Shown piece by piece: positions 33,696 to 41,519 of a stretch of DNA of 64,000 nucleotides. The notes beneath the pieces were generated by a model. That model was not told the origin of the DNA. It was given only the letters and a program-made list of their open reading frames with translations, and did not search any database. A program made the translations under genes and the position numbers. This DNA is from Mesosutterella faecium (GTDB lineage Bacteria > Pseudomonadota > Gammaproteobacteria > Burkholderiales > Burkholderiaceae_F): contig NZ_JAKZJU020000001.1 of assembly GCF_022809315.2 (NCBI RefSeq), forward strand, positions 2,083,001 through 2,147,000. The letters are read 5' to 3'. Numbering within the stretch: the first letter of the stretch is position 1; each line of letters starts with the position of its first letter.

Positions 33696-35285
33696 ATGAT
33701 CAAGCTGTCCAAGAGAAACTTTCTGAAGGGTGGCGCGGCCGCGGCGGCCGCGGCCCTGTGCGGCGCCGAGGCCCAGGCCCGCCCCGCGCAGCTTCCGAAG
33801 AGCTGGGACATCACGACCGACGTCGTGGTGCTCGGCTACGGCGGCGCGGGCGCCTGCGCTGCGATCACGGCGAAGGACGCCGGCGCGCAGGTGATGATCT
33901 TCGAGAAGATGGAGCAGGGCGGCGGCAACACCGCGGTCTCCTCGGGCGGCATGATGATCCCGAACGACGCCGACAAGGCGATCTCCTACCTCCTGAAGAC
34001 ATTCGACTTCGCCAATTCCGAAAAAGACGAGAAGCAGGTCCGCGCGTTCGTGGCCGAGGCCATGAAGTCGAAGGACTTCCTCTTGTCGCTGCGGCCCGAG
34101 CAGAAACTCTACATCTATGGCCACGCGGGCTTCCAGAACATTCCGGGCGCCGAGGCGATCGACAAGTGGCGCTTCCGCACCCCGAAGGGCTCGAAGCTGC
34201 GCGGCGGGGACGTCCTCTTCTCCAACTACCGCTACGCGGTCGAGGAAGTGCGCAAGATCCCGGTCACCTACAAGGCCCGGGCCCTCGAGCTCATCCAGGA
34301 AAACGGCGAGGTGCTCGGCGCCGTGATTGAAATCAACGGACAGAAGAAGACGGTCCGCGCGAAGCGCGCCGTGATTCTCGCCACCGGCGGCTTCGAATTC
34401 GATGACGTGATGCTCTCCAACTACACGATGGGCCAGAAGTTCCACCGCCTCGGCAGCCCCGGCAACACCGGCGACGGCATCCGCATGGCCCAGGCCGCGG
34501 GCGCCGACCTCTGGCACATGAATGCCCTCTCCTGCCCGCTCGGCGTCCAGGTTCCGGGCCTGAAGACTGCGCTGCAGTTCGGCATGCTTGCCCCGAGCTA
34601 CATCTTCGTCGACCAGGACGGCCGCCGGTTCGTGAACGAGAAGTTCGACAACCACACGGGCGTCTACGCGGTGAACGTGCTCGACGCCGTGAAGCACCGC
34701 TATCCGCGCATCCCCTGCTACGCCGTCTTCGATGAGGCGGCCCGCAGGGAAGGCACCGTGGTGGGCGGCGCGACCTCGGGCTTCGCGATCAACCGCGAGG
34801 GCTACCGCTGGAGCCGCGACAACTCGGTCGAGATCGAAAAGGGCATCGTGAAGAAGGCCTCGACGCTCGAGGAGCTCGCGAAGGTGATCGGCGTGCCGGC
34901 CGAGAATCTCGCCGCCACCGTGAAGCGCTGGAACGAGCAGATCACCGCGGGCGCCGACAAGGACTTCGGCCGCCCGATCAAGAAGAAGGGCAAGGCGGTC
35001 TTCGAAGGCCGCGACGCGCCGATCCTCGCCCGGCCCCTGGGCGACGGCCCCTACTACGCGGTCGCGCTCTACCCGAGCCTCCTCAACACGCAGGGCGGCC
35101 CGCGCAGAAACGGCCTGGGCCAGGTGCTCAACCCCTTCAAGCGCCCGATTCCGCGCCTTTACAGCGCGGGCGAGCTCGGATCCATGTGGGGCCACATCTA
35201 CCAGGGCGCGACGAACAACTCCGAGGCCTGCGTCTTCGGGCGGATCGCCGGCCGCACGGCCGCGGCCGAAAAGCCCTGGTGCTGA
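33696..35285 (+). CDS. Tat-type FAD reductase paired with the divergent tetraheme cytochrome
   Basis: The protein has 529 residues with start AAGGAGAAGACAAG-ATG. The signal KLSKRNFLKGGAAAAAAALC is Tat-like with Lys-Arg. The FAD site is DVVVLGYGGAGACAAITAKD, followed by FEKMEQGGGNTAVSSGGMMI. It is a full-length paralog of the protein at 12415 (shared YPSLLNTQGGPRRN and SAGELGSMWGHIYQGATNNS). It likewise lacks the HHTMGG and RLGGNA residues of fumarate reductases, so the active site must differ. The TtrSR-like genes next door point to control by the electron acceptor. Confidence 0.85.
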   Translation: MIKLSKRNFLKGGAAAAAAALCGAEAQARPAQLPKSWDITTDVVVLGYGGAGACAAITAKDAGAQVMIFEKMEQGGGNTAVSSGGMMIPNDADKAISYLLKTFDFANSEKDEKQVRAFVAEAMKSKDFLLSLRPEQKLYIYGHAGFQNIPGAEAIDKWRFRTPKGSKLRGGDVLFSNYRYAVEEVRKIPVTYKARALELIQENGEVLGAVIEINGQKKTVRAKRAVILATGGFEFDDVMLSNYTMGQKFHRLGSPGNTGDGIRMAQAAGADLWHMNALSCPLGVQVPGLKTALQFGMLAPSYIFVDQDGRRFVNEKFDNHTGVYAVNVLDAVKHRYPRIPCYAVFDEAARREGTVVGGATSGFAINREGYRWSRDNSVEIEKGIVKKASTLEELAKVIGVPAENLAATVKRWNEQITAGADKDFGRPIKKKGKAVFEGRDAPILARPLGDGPYYAVALYPSLLNTQGGPRRNGLGQVLNPFKRPIPRLYSAGELGSMWGHIYQGATNNSEACVFGRIAGRTAAAEKPWC

Positions 35286-35386
35286 GTTCCGCGGGGCGGG
35301 CTTAAGGTGCGGCGCTTTTTTAAAGGGGCCTCTCTCCTCCCCTTGAATGAAAGCTCCGCCCCGTTTCCCCCGGAGCCCCTTTTCTT

Positions 35387-35422
35387 AAGCCGCTGTCCGA
35401 GCGCTTCGGGCAGCGGCTTTTC
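35387..35422 (+). terminator. Hairpin terminator downstream of the FAD reductase
   Basis: AAGCCGCTG and CAGCGGCTT arms around an internal stem (CCGA/TCGG) end in CTTTTCC. It lies about 100 bp past the stop at 35285. Confidence 0.65.
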
Positions 35423-35510
35423 CGCTCAAGGGAAAACGCTCCCATGCAGGCGGGGCTTCCTTTTTCCCTGCCGCCCGCAGGCTCCGTCCGCCCCGCGGCA
35501 GTATTCCGCC

Positions 35511-36707
35511 CTACGCTGAAGGGCCGGCCGCGGTCTCTGCGGAGGAAGTGAGCGCCGGGCGCTGCGCCGGGGGTTCTTCTTTCTGCGCCCTCTTTTCTTT
35601 CTGTTTCCGCTCCCATTCCTGATTCCTTTCGATAAAGACGGGCTCCTGTTCGAGCACGATCTCCTCGAGCCGCTTAAACGCCGCCTTATAGGCCTGCTTC
35701 TCAAAGTGGAATTCAAAATCGTACGGATAAACGGAGCGCTTCACCTGCGAGTGCGTGAAATGAAACCAAACCACCTCCCCGGGCCGCTCGAGGCAGACCG
35801 CGGTAACGCCCCATTGGACAGGGCTCAGGCATTCTGCGCTGAAGCAGAGGGACAGATAGCTGCGCTCCGGCTTCTTTTCGGATTTCTCAGGCCTTAAATA
35901 AGACAGCAGGCCCTGGGCGTGCATATGCCCGTATTCATCGTCCGGGTTCCCGGGCTCCCTTCCGTCGAACCGGGCCTCGGCCTCGACGATCATCGCATCG
36001 AGCCTGCGGCCGTCGACGAGGATCCTCACGGCAGGATTTTTGGGCCATCCTTCCCTCAGCGCCCATTTTTCTCCGGCTGCGGCAGCGTCAAAAGACTCGA
36101 ACTGGAGCGTGTTGAATTTTTGCCCTGCGGCCGATCCATCCGGCTCCCCCCGCGAGGGCTGGCACAACTCCAGCTCTTTCCATTTTTCATCTGATTCCTG
36201 ACCCGCTTCAGAACGTATGCGCTCCTCCTCGCGCGCGAGCTCCGCGAGCCTGTCGAGCGCCGCCTCATAGGCCGCCTTCTCAAAATGGAATTCAAGATCG
36301 TACGGATAAATGGAGCGCTTCACCTGCGTGTGCGTGAACTGGAGCCAGACAACCTCCTGCGGCTTTTCCTCGCAGAGGGCGTACACGCCCCAGCAGTCCG
36401 TGTACTGGCAGGCATGGCAGCAGCTGAGATCCGCCCAATGGGTTTCGCCGGGCCTCAGGCCTTTGCGGGGCCTGAGCCCTCCCAGCAGCACTCGGGCAGA
36501 CATGTGGCCGTATTCACTGTCCGCCCTCCAGGGAGACAGTCCTTCGAACCGCGCCTCGGCTTCAACGAGAATCGCGTTGAGGTCCCGGCCGTCGATGAGG
36601 ATCCTCACGGCAGGATTGCTGGAGAAACCAGGGTCCAGCGCCCACTCTTCACCAGCCGCGACGGCGTCAAAGAGCTCGAATTGAAGCGTGTTGAATTTCC
36701 GTTCCAT
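35511..36707 (-). CDS. Protein of unknown function with a duplicated domain of about 165 residues
   Basis: The protein has 398 residues from ATG 36707 (GAGGAG upstream). Two copies of one domain are present, residues about 3-175 and 200-365. Each has KFNTLQFE.FDA.AAGE.WAL, NPAVRIL.DGR.L.A, EAEARF.G, EYGHM.A..LL..LRP, a Cys-containing WGV.A.C segment, then EVVW..FTH.QVKRS.YPYD and EFHFEK.AY.AA. There is no signal peptide or membrane segment, so it is probably cytoplasmic. I do not recognise the family. It stands alone between a terminator and the dehydratase-like operon promoter. Confidence 0.75.
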   Translation of the reverse strand: MERKFNTLQFELFDAVAAGEEWALDPGFSSNPAVRILIDGRDLNAILVEAEARFEGLSPWRADSEYGHMSARVLLGGLRPRKGLRPGETHWADLSCCHACQYTDCWGVYALCEEKPQEVVWLQFTHTQVKRSIYPYDLEFHFEKAAYEAALDRLAELAREEERIRSEAGQESDEKWKELELCQPSRGEPDGSAAGQKFNTLQFESFDAAAAGEKWALREGWPKNPAVRILVDGRRLDAMIVEAEARFDGREPGNPDDEYGHMHAQGLLSYLRPEKSEKKPERSYLSLCFSAECLSPVQWGVTAVCLERPGEVVWFHFTHSQVKRSVYPYDFEFHFEKQAYKAAFKRLEEIVLEQEPVFIERNQEWERKQKEKRAQKEEPPAQRPALTSSAETAAGPSA

Positions 36708-37087
36708 GGCTGGCTCCTCTTTGTTCCCTGACGCCCGAGGGCATGCTTCCAATATAAATCCCGAAAGTGACCGGGAGCTGAAGCGGGGATCGGGCGGGGA
36801 TGGGCTTCCCCGGCGCTTCGGGGCCGCCCTCCCTCCTTAGAAACTGTCGATTGGACAACGGTTTCAAATCCCTCCGGAGGCTAATCTGTTTTTAGTTAGA
36901 AATAACTAGAAGAAGGCGGCCTTACGCCCGATGGTTTCCTTGCGGAAAGACCCCCCTCTTCCGGATTCAGGCGCCCTGTGGGGCCCCCGGTTCCCGGGGA
37001 TTCGCTCCCGGCGCGCAGAAGAAAAAAGGAAGAGCCCCGAGCCTGCAAAAAAGCAGCCGGGGTTCGCACAAACAGGAGGCATCTCTC
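36708..37087. promoter_or_regulatory. Promoter region of the dehydratase/BCR-like operon
   Basis: No gene is seen. It carries TGTCGATTGGACAACGGT (within 36844-36862), shared with 39738-39756, followed by an AT-rich dyad TAGTTA-GAAA-TAACTA (36893-36908), and a GGAGG ribosome site just before 37088. Confidence 0.6.
36844..36862 (+). promoter_or_regulatory. Shared GTTG/CAAC-type operator candidate, copy 1
   Basis: CTGTCGATTGGACAACGGT matches 39738-39756 at 15 of 19 positions; the core TTGG.CAACGG is nearly palindromic. It is about 225 bp upstream of the 37088 gene and may co-regulate it with the activator operon. Confidence 0.6.
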
Positions 37088-38248
37088 ATGAAACGGACAA
37101 AACCGACCCCGGTGCTTGACTGGTTCAAGCGTACGGCCCAGGTGCTTGAGAATCCCGAAACCAAAGCCTGGAAGGCCGCGGGCGGGAAAGTGATCGGCAT
37201 GTTCTATCCCGACACGCCCGTGGAGCTGCTCGAGGCGGCCGGCGCGATGACCTTTTCCTTCCGCGGGAACACCGCCGAAGGCACGGAGATGGCCGACGCC
37301 TACTTCAAGCCGCTCGCCTGCGAGTTCACGCGCGCGACCTTCAACGAGATCCTCGAGGGCAGGTACGGGTTCCTCGACGGAGCGGTCTGGTTCAACAACT
37401 GCGACCACATGCGCCGCATCTGGGACAACTGGAAGGCCTGCAGGAAGGACTGCCCGGCCTACTCCTTCATCTATTTTCCGAAGAAGAGGGACGACAACGG
37501 CTACGGCTTCTTCAAGGACCAGGTGCGCGCGATGATCGCGGCGACCGAGGAGCGCTTCGGCGTCAAAATCACCCCGGAGAAGGTCCGCGAGGCGATCCGC
37601 GCGACGAACGAAACCCGCCGCCTCATCCGGGAGCTCTATGAGCTGAAGAAGGGCGAAGAGGTGTACCTGGACGGCGCCGAGACCGCCTCGGTCCTCATGA
37701 CGCTCAGCTCCGTGCCTCGCGCCGTGGCGAACGAAAAGCTCGCCGCGCTCATCAAAGAGCTCAGGGCCGGGGAAGAAACCGTGCGGCCCGCCTGCCGCTT
37801 CTTCTACGACGGCTTCCACGCCGACCGCCCCGAGATCATCGGGATGCTCGAGCAGGACGGCGGCGTTGTGGTCTGCGACTCGCAGGGCAACGGGCTTGCC
37901 TCCGCGGCCTGCGACATTCCCGAGGAGGGCGACCCGATCGAGAACGTCATGCACTATTACTACTGGGACAAGGTGCCGCAGCCGCGCGTCTTCGGCACGC
38001 AGAAGCAGAGGCTCGACCGGGTCGAGGCGCTCTGCCGCGAGTTCAAGTGCCAGGGCGTGATCGCGATGCGCATCGCCTTCTGCGACCAGGAGGCCTTCGA
38101 GCAGCTCATGCTGCTGTGGCGCGCGAAGAAGAACGGCGTCCCCTTCATGCAGCTTGAGACCACCTACAGGCCCGAAGGCATCGGCCAGATCCGCACCCGC
38201 ATCCAGGCCTTCCAGGAAAGCATCGCCTCGCGCACCGCGGCCGCCTGA
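37088..38248 (+). CDS. Benzoyl-CoA reductase/2-hydroxyacyl-CoA dehydratase family subunit (BcrC/HgdB-like), pair 1
   Basis: The protein has 386 residues, start AACAGGAGGCATCTCTC-ATG. The family pattern is clear: KVIGMFYPDTPVELLEAAGA, then Cys78 in KPLACEFTR, Cys105 in FNNCDHMRRIWDNW, and a later Cys in RIAFCDQEAFEQ. These three Cys are the expected ligands of the cluster at the active site. Length fits the smaller subunit of BcrBC/HgdAB-type heterodimers. It is followed after 22 bp by the larger subunit. Such enzymes receive single low-potential electrons from an ATP-driven activator (39866) to reduce aromatic acyl-CoA or dehydrate 2-hydroxyacyl-CoA. A paralog is at 62391. Confidence 0.87.
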   Translation: MKRTKPTPVLDWFKRTAQVLENPETKAWKAAGGKVIGMFYPDTPVELLEAAGAMTFSFRGNTAEGTEMADAYFKPLACEFTRATFNEILEGRYGFLDGAVWFNNCDHMRRIWDNWKACRKDCPAYSFIYFPKKRDDNGYGFFKDQVRAMIAATEERFGVKITPEKVREAIRATNETRRLIRELYELKKGEEVYLDGAETASVLMTLSSVPRAVANEKLAALIKELRAGEETVRPACRFFYDGFHADRPEIIGMLEQDGGVVVCDSQGNGLASAACDIPEEGDPIENVMHYYYWDKVPQPRVFGTQKQRLDRVEALCREFKCQGVIAMRIAFCDQEAFEQLMLLWRAKKNGVPFMQLETTYRPEGIGQIRTRIQAFQESIASRTAAA

Positions 38249-38270
38249 CAGAGAACAAAGGACAAAGAAA

Positions 38271-39596
38271 ATGACAGAAGCGAAAACTGACCTTTCCAAA
38301 CTCGACGGCACCGAGCGCACCCAGGAGTACGTCGACCGCCTGAACGGCATTCTCGCGCAGATGTCCAAGGCGCCGGCCGAGCAGAGGAACCCGATCGTCG
38401 AGGCCCTGCTCGGGCTCTTCCGCGACTGGAACCAGGACAAGATCAAGGCTTACCGCGAGGGAAAGCCCATTGCCGTCACCTGGTACGGCAACGCCCCCGA
38501 GATCCTCAACGGCATGGGCATCCTCAACTACAACCCGGTGGTCGACCTCATGATGCACCTCGGGTTCACGAACTACGCCGACGCCTACAAGTGCGACTCG
38601 TTCCCGCTCGACGGCAACGTCTGCTCGCTCATCCGCTACGCGATCTACGCCGTGCAGAACAGGCTGCTCGTGAAGCCCTCGGTCATCATCGCGATGGGCG
38701 AGCCCTGCGACGGCGAGCTCATGGTGCACCAGGCGATGAAGGAAAGCGACTTCTTCGGCAGCGCCCCGATCTACCAGATCGACCCCTCCTACGGGCACGA
38801 CAGGAAGGACTTCGAGTACGTCGCCCGGCAGCTGAAGGAAATGGCCCACTGGCTTGAGAAGGTGACCGGCGCGAAGTACGACTTCAAGCGCGTGGCCACC
38901 GTGGTGGACGAGACCAACGAGCAGTACCGGATCTGGAAGGAGATCAACGAGTGCATGAAGGCCTCGCCCGCGCCGTTGCCGGGCTTCACGGTGCCGGAGG
39001 TGATGTGGCCGCTCACCCAGCACCTGCCCGCCGGCGACCCGCGCTGCACGGCGGTGGCCCGGATGCTGCTCGGGGCCGCGCAGGAGAACGTGAAGAAGCA
39101 CGTGGGCCCGGTGATGAAGAACGAGATCCGGATCGTCTGGCCCGACCTCGATCCGCTCTGGAACGGACCGCTCACCGAGTGGCTCGCGAAGAAGTGGAAC
39201 GCGACCGTCGTGATGACCGACCAGCAGTACTCGAAGCCCTACGAGGTGATCGACACGAGCAGCGAGGACGCGATGTTCTACGGGCTCGCCCGCCGCGCGG
39301 TCTTTGAGGTCCCGATGATCCGCCAGGGCCGCGGCTTCGTCGACGTGCTGATCGAGGACCTCACCGACATGATCAACGAGTACCACCCCGACGTCGTGAT
39401 CGCCCCGGGCCACATGGGCCACAAGGACAAGGCGGGCAACACGCAGTTCCTGAAGAAGGTCTGCCGCGACATGGGCGTGCCGCTGCTCAACCTCACGACG
39501 AGCCTCTTTGACGAGCGCTACACGCCGCTCGAGAAGGTGGAGAACGACATCAGCAACTTCCTGTCCGTGAACGGCTTCAAGCCCAATCCGGACTAA
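38271..39596 (+). CDS. Benzoyl-CoA reductase/2-hydroxyacyl-CoA dehydratase family subunit (BcrB/HgdA-like), pair 1
   Basis: The protein has 441 residues from ATG 38271, 22 bp after the partner gene. Signature stretches are ITVTWYGN-like VTWYGNAPEILNGMG, ADAYKCDSFPLDGNVCSLIR, and IAMGEPCDGELMVHQ; the Cys in VCSLIR and EPCDG recur in the paralog at 61057. The C-terminal half has VDVLIEDLTDMINEYHPDVV and APGHMGHKDKAGNTQFLKK. With the 386-residue partner it should form the catalytic heterodimer carrying [4Fe-4S] or double-cubane-type clusters. No CoA-transferase or enoyl-CoA gene lies nearby, so the substrate class is open. Confidence 0.85.
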   Translation: MTEAKTDLSKLDGTERTQEYVDRLNGILAQMSKAPAEQRNPIVEALLGLFRDWNQDKIKAYREGKPIAVTWYGNAPEILNGMGILNYNPVVDLMMHLGFTNYADAYKCDSFPLDGNVCSLIRYAIYAVQNRLLVKPSVIIAMGEPCDGELMVHQAMKESDFFGSAPIYQIDPSYGHDRKDFEYVARQLKEMAHWLEKVTGAKYDFKRVATVVDETNEQYRIWKEINECMKASPAPLPGFTVPEVMWPLTQHLPAGDPRCTAVARMLLGAAQENVKKHVGPVMKNEIRIVWPDLDPLWNGPLTEWLAKKWNATVVMTDQQYSKPYEVIDTSSEDAMFYGLARRAVFEVPMIRQGRGFVDVLIEDLTDMINEYHPDVVIAPGHMGHKDKAGNTQFLKKVCRDMGVPLLNLTTSLFDERYTPLEKVENDISNFLSVNGFKPNPD

Positions 39597-39650
39597 GCTG
39601 CCTGAAGCCTCCCCGGCGGGGCCCTTCCCCGCCGGAGAAACAGCCCTGCC

Positions 39651-39693
39651 ATCCCGCCGCCCCGGTCCATCCGGAGGCGGCGGGATCGCTTTT
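39651..39693 (+). terminator. Terminator after dehydratase pair 1
   Basis: 11-bp arms ATCCCGCCGCC and GGCGGCGGGAT are followed by CGCTTTT. A second GC hairpin without a T run lies at 39613-39635. This separates the enzyme genes from the activator operon. Confidence 0.7.
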
Positions 39694-39737
39694 GGGAGGA
39701 TACGAACCTGCTGCGGGCCCCATGGACACAAAGAGAA

Positions 39738-39756
39738 GTGTCAGTTGGGCAACGGT
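39738..39756 (+). promoter_or_regulatory. Shared GTTG/CAAC-type operator candidate, copy 2
   Basis: GTGTCAGTTGGGCAACGGT lies 110 bp upstream of the activator gene. GTTG-GG-CAAC is an exact inverted repeat. An AT-rich TAGATAAAAATAATTAG follows about 35 bp later, as in copy 1. Confidence 0.6.
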
Positions 39757-39865
39757 CCGCTCTTCCTCTCTCGGGTAACCTATCCATAGATAAAAATAAT
39801 TAGTCGAAGTCCGGCGCGCCTCTCCGAAAGGGAAGCGCTTTCAGCCCGGAAGCAAGGAGTACGAA

Positions 39866-40660
39866 ATGAACATCTACGCAGGCCTTGATCTTGGCAGCAC
39901 CACGGGAAAGGTCGTCCTGATCGACGACGAGAAGAAGATCCTCGGCTGGTCCATCGTCCCCGCCGTGGGCGGTCCTGAGAAGACCGCGGCGCGGGCCCGC
40001 ACGGAGGCCTTCCTCAAGGCGGGGCTGCCGCAGGACACTCCGGTCGCCTACCTCACCGCGACCGGCTACGGCCGCAACAGCTTCCAGCAGAAGAACGAGG
40101 AGATCTCGGAGATCTCCTGCCACGCGCTCGGCGCCCACGAGCTTGCGCCCTCGGTGCGCACGATCGTCGACATCGGCGGCCAGGACTGCAAGGTGATTTC
40201 AATCAACAGCCGCGGCCGCGTGATGGACTTCCAGATGAACGACCGGTGCTCCGCCGGCACCGGCCGCTTCTTCGAGGTGATCGCGCGGGTACTCGGCATC
40301 TCGCTCACCGAGCTCTCGGAAAACGCCCTCAAGTCCTCGAACCCGAGCCCGATCTCCAAGCAGTGCTCAGTCTTCGCCGAGTCCGAGGTGATCTCGCTCG
40401 TGAACCAGGACGTGCCGCTGCCCGACATCTGCGCGGGCGTGACCGAATCGATCGCGCGCCGCATCAAGGGCATGATCTACAAGGTGGGGCTCGAGGAGGA
40501 CCTCGCGCTCACCGGCGGCTGCGCCCAGAACAAGGCGCTCGCCCTCGCGCTTGAGCGGCACCTCGGGGTGAAGCTCGCTCGTCTTTCGGAAAACCCCCAG
40601 ATCATGGGCGCCTTCGGCGCCGCGATCTTCGCCCTCGAGCACTCGAAGGCCGCCGCCTGA
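39866..40660 (+). CDS. ATP-dependent activator of 2-hydroxyacyl-CoA dehydratase/BCR (HgdC/BcrA-D family)
   Basis: The protein has 264 residues, an ASKHA-fold ATPase. The phosphate-1 motif is YAGLDLGSTTGKVVLID; phosphate-2 region is TIVDIGGQDCKVISI; the adenosine motif is ALTGGCAQNKALALAL. Two Cys expected to hold the dimer-bridging [4Fe-4S] cluster are in MNDRCSAGTGRFFE and SKQCSVFAESEVIS. Length matches the homodimeric HgdC-type activator rather than the longer BcrA/BcrD pair. It hydrolyses ATP to push a low-potential electron into the heterodimer. It is the only activator in the window, so it may serve both pairs. Confidence 0.92.
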   Translation: MNIYAGLDLGSTTGKVVLIDDEKKILGWSIVPAVGGPEKTAARARTEAFLKAGLPQDTPVAYLTATGYGRNSFQQKNEEISEISCHALGAHELAPSVRTIVDIGGQDCKVISINSRGRVMDFQMNDRCSAGTGRFFEVIARVLGISLTELSENALKSSNPSPISKQCSVFAESEVISLVNQDVPLPDICAGVTESIARRIKGMIYKVGLEEDLALTGGCAQNKALALALERHLGVKLARLSENPQIMGAFGAAIFALEHSKAAA

Positions 40661-40684
40661 CAAAGATAAGAGGCAGAAAAAGCA

Positions 40685-41431
40685 ATGAGCACGCTGGAAA
40701 AAGAAGTGGGAGAGCTGCAGAAGGCGCTGGAAGGGCGCGCCGCGGAAACCTTATCGACCGCGGGGATCGAGCCCGCGGCGAGAAACGGCCGCGCGGGCCT
40801 CATCCTCGAAGGCGAGGCGCGGGCGAACCTGGGCTCGCCCGAGATCCCGAGCGCCCGCTACCTCCTCTATTCGAACGCGGAGCTGCCCGGCGGCGACCGC
40901 GTGAGGCTCATCGGGCGGGAGCTCTCGGAGCTTCCCCGCGAGCCCGTCGCCTTCGCGCAGGCCGCGGTCCTCTACGGGCCCGGGGTCACCTCGGAGGTCT
41001 TCTACCAGTTCATGCAGCGCCACCAGAGGCTCCTCGACCAGCCGGGCTTCATGGTGAAGACCGCGAAGGACAAGCTGATGGCCCGGGTCCTGCCGGAGGC
41101 CGCAGCCAAAGGACTCGAGGCGGTCTCCGCCACCTTCCTCGACCGCGTCCACGCGGCCTTCCCGCAGGTGCAGGCGGTGGATCTCCTCTGGGTGACCGGA
41201 AACGAGGCTCTCGTGAAGGAGCTCGAGGCGAAGGCCGAGGCCGCCTCCGAACTTCTCACCTCGATCAAGGCCGGGGTCTGGAAGGAGCGCGGGTTTGACT
41301 ACAAGTCCTGCCAGCTCGCGGGCCACTGCGGCTCGTGCGCCGACAAGAAGACCTGCTCCTCCATCCGGCAGATGGAGGCGAGGGTGAAGCTCAAGCACCG
41401 GCGCGAGGCCGCCTCGCAGGCCGCCGCCTGA
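40685..41431 (+). CDS. Cys-rich protein of unknown function in the activator operon
   Basis: The protein has 248 residues, 24 bp after the activator. There is no signal peptide. The C-terminus has a compact Cys cluster, DYKSCQLAGHCGSCADKKTC, which looks like an iron-sulfur or zinc site. The middle (YLLYSNAELPGGDRVRLIGR, VAFAQAAVLYGPGVTSEVFY) has no motif I know. Because it lies between the activator and a CooC-like ATPase, it may help build or supply clusters for the dehydratase/BCR-like enzyme. A distant similarity to proteins annotated near CO-dehydrogenase genes is possible, but I cannot confirm it. Confidence 0.6.
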   Translation: MSTLEKEVGELQKALEGRAAETLSTAGIEPAARNGRAGLILEGEARANLGSPEIPSARYLLYSNAELPGGDRVRLIGRELSELPREPVAFAQAAVLYGPGVTSEVFYQFMQRHQRLLDQPGFMVKTAKDKLMARVLPEAAAKGLEAVSATFLDRVHAAFPQVQAVDLLWVTGNEALVKELEAKAEAASELLTSIKAGVWKERGFDYKSCQLAGHCGSCADKKTCSSIRQMEARVKLKHRREAASQAAA

Positions 41432-41519
41432 AAGGCGCGGCCGATCGTAATTTTCATTCCTCGCCCGGGGTCCCAAAGGGGCCCCGGGGCGAACTTAAAG
41501 AAAGAAAAGGACAGGGAAA

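Noticed and set aside
37088..39596. Naming the pair as a benzoyl-CoA reductase or a specific dehydratase
   Set aside because: Only family membership is visible; no pathway genes for aromatic or hydroxy acid metabolism are in the window.
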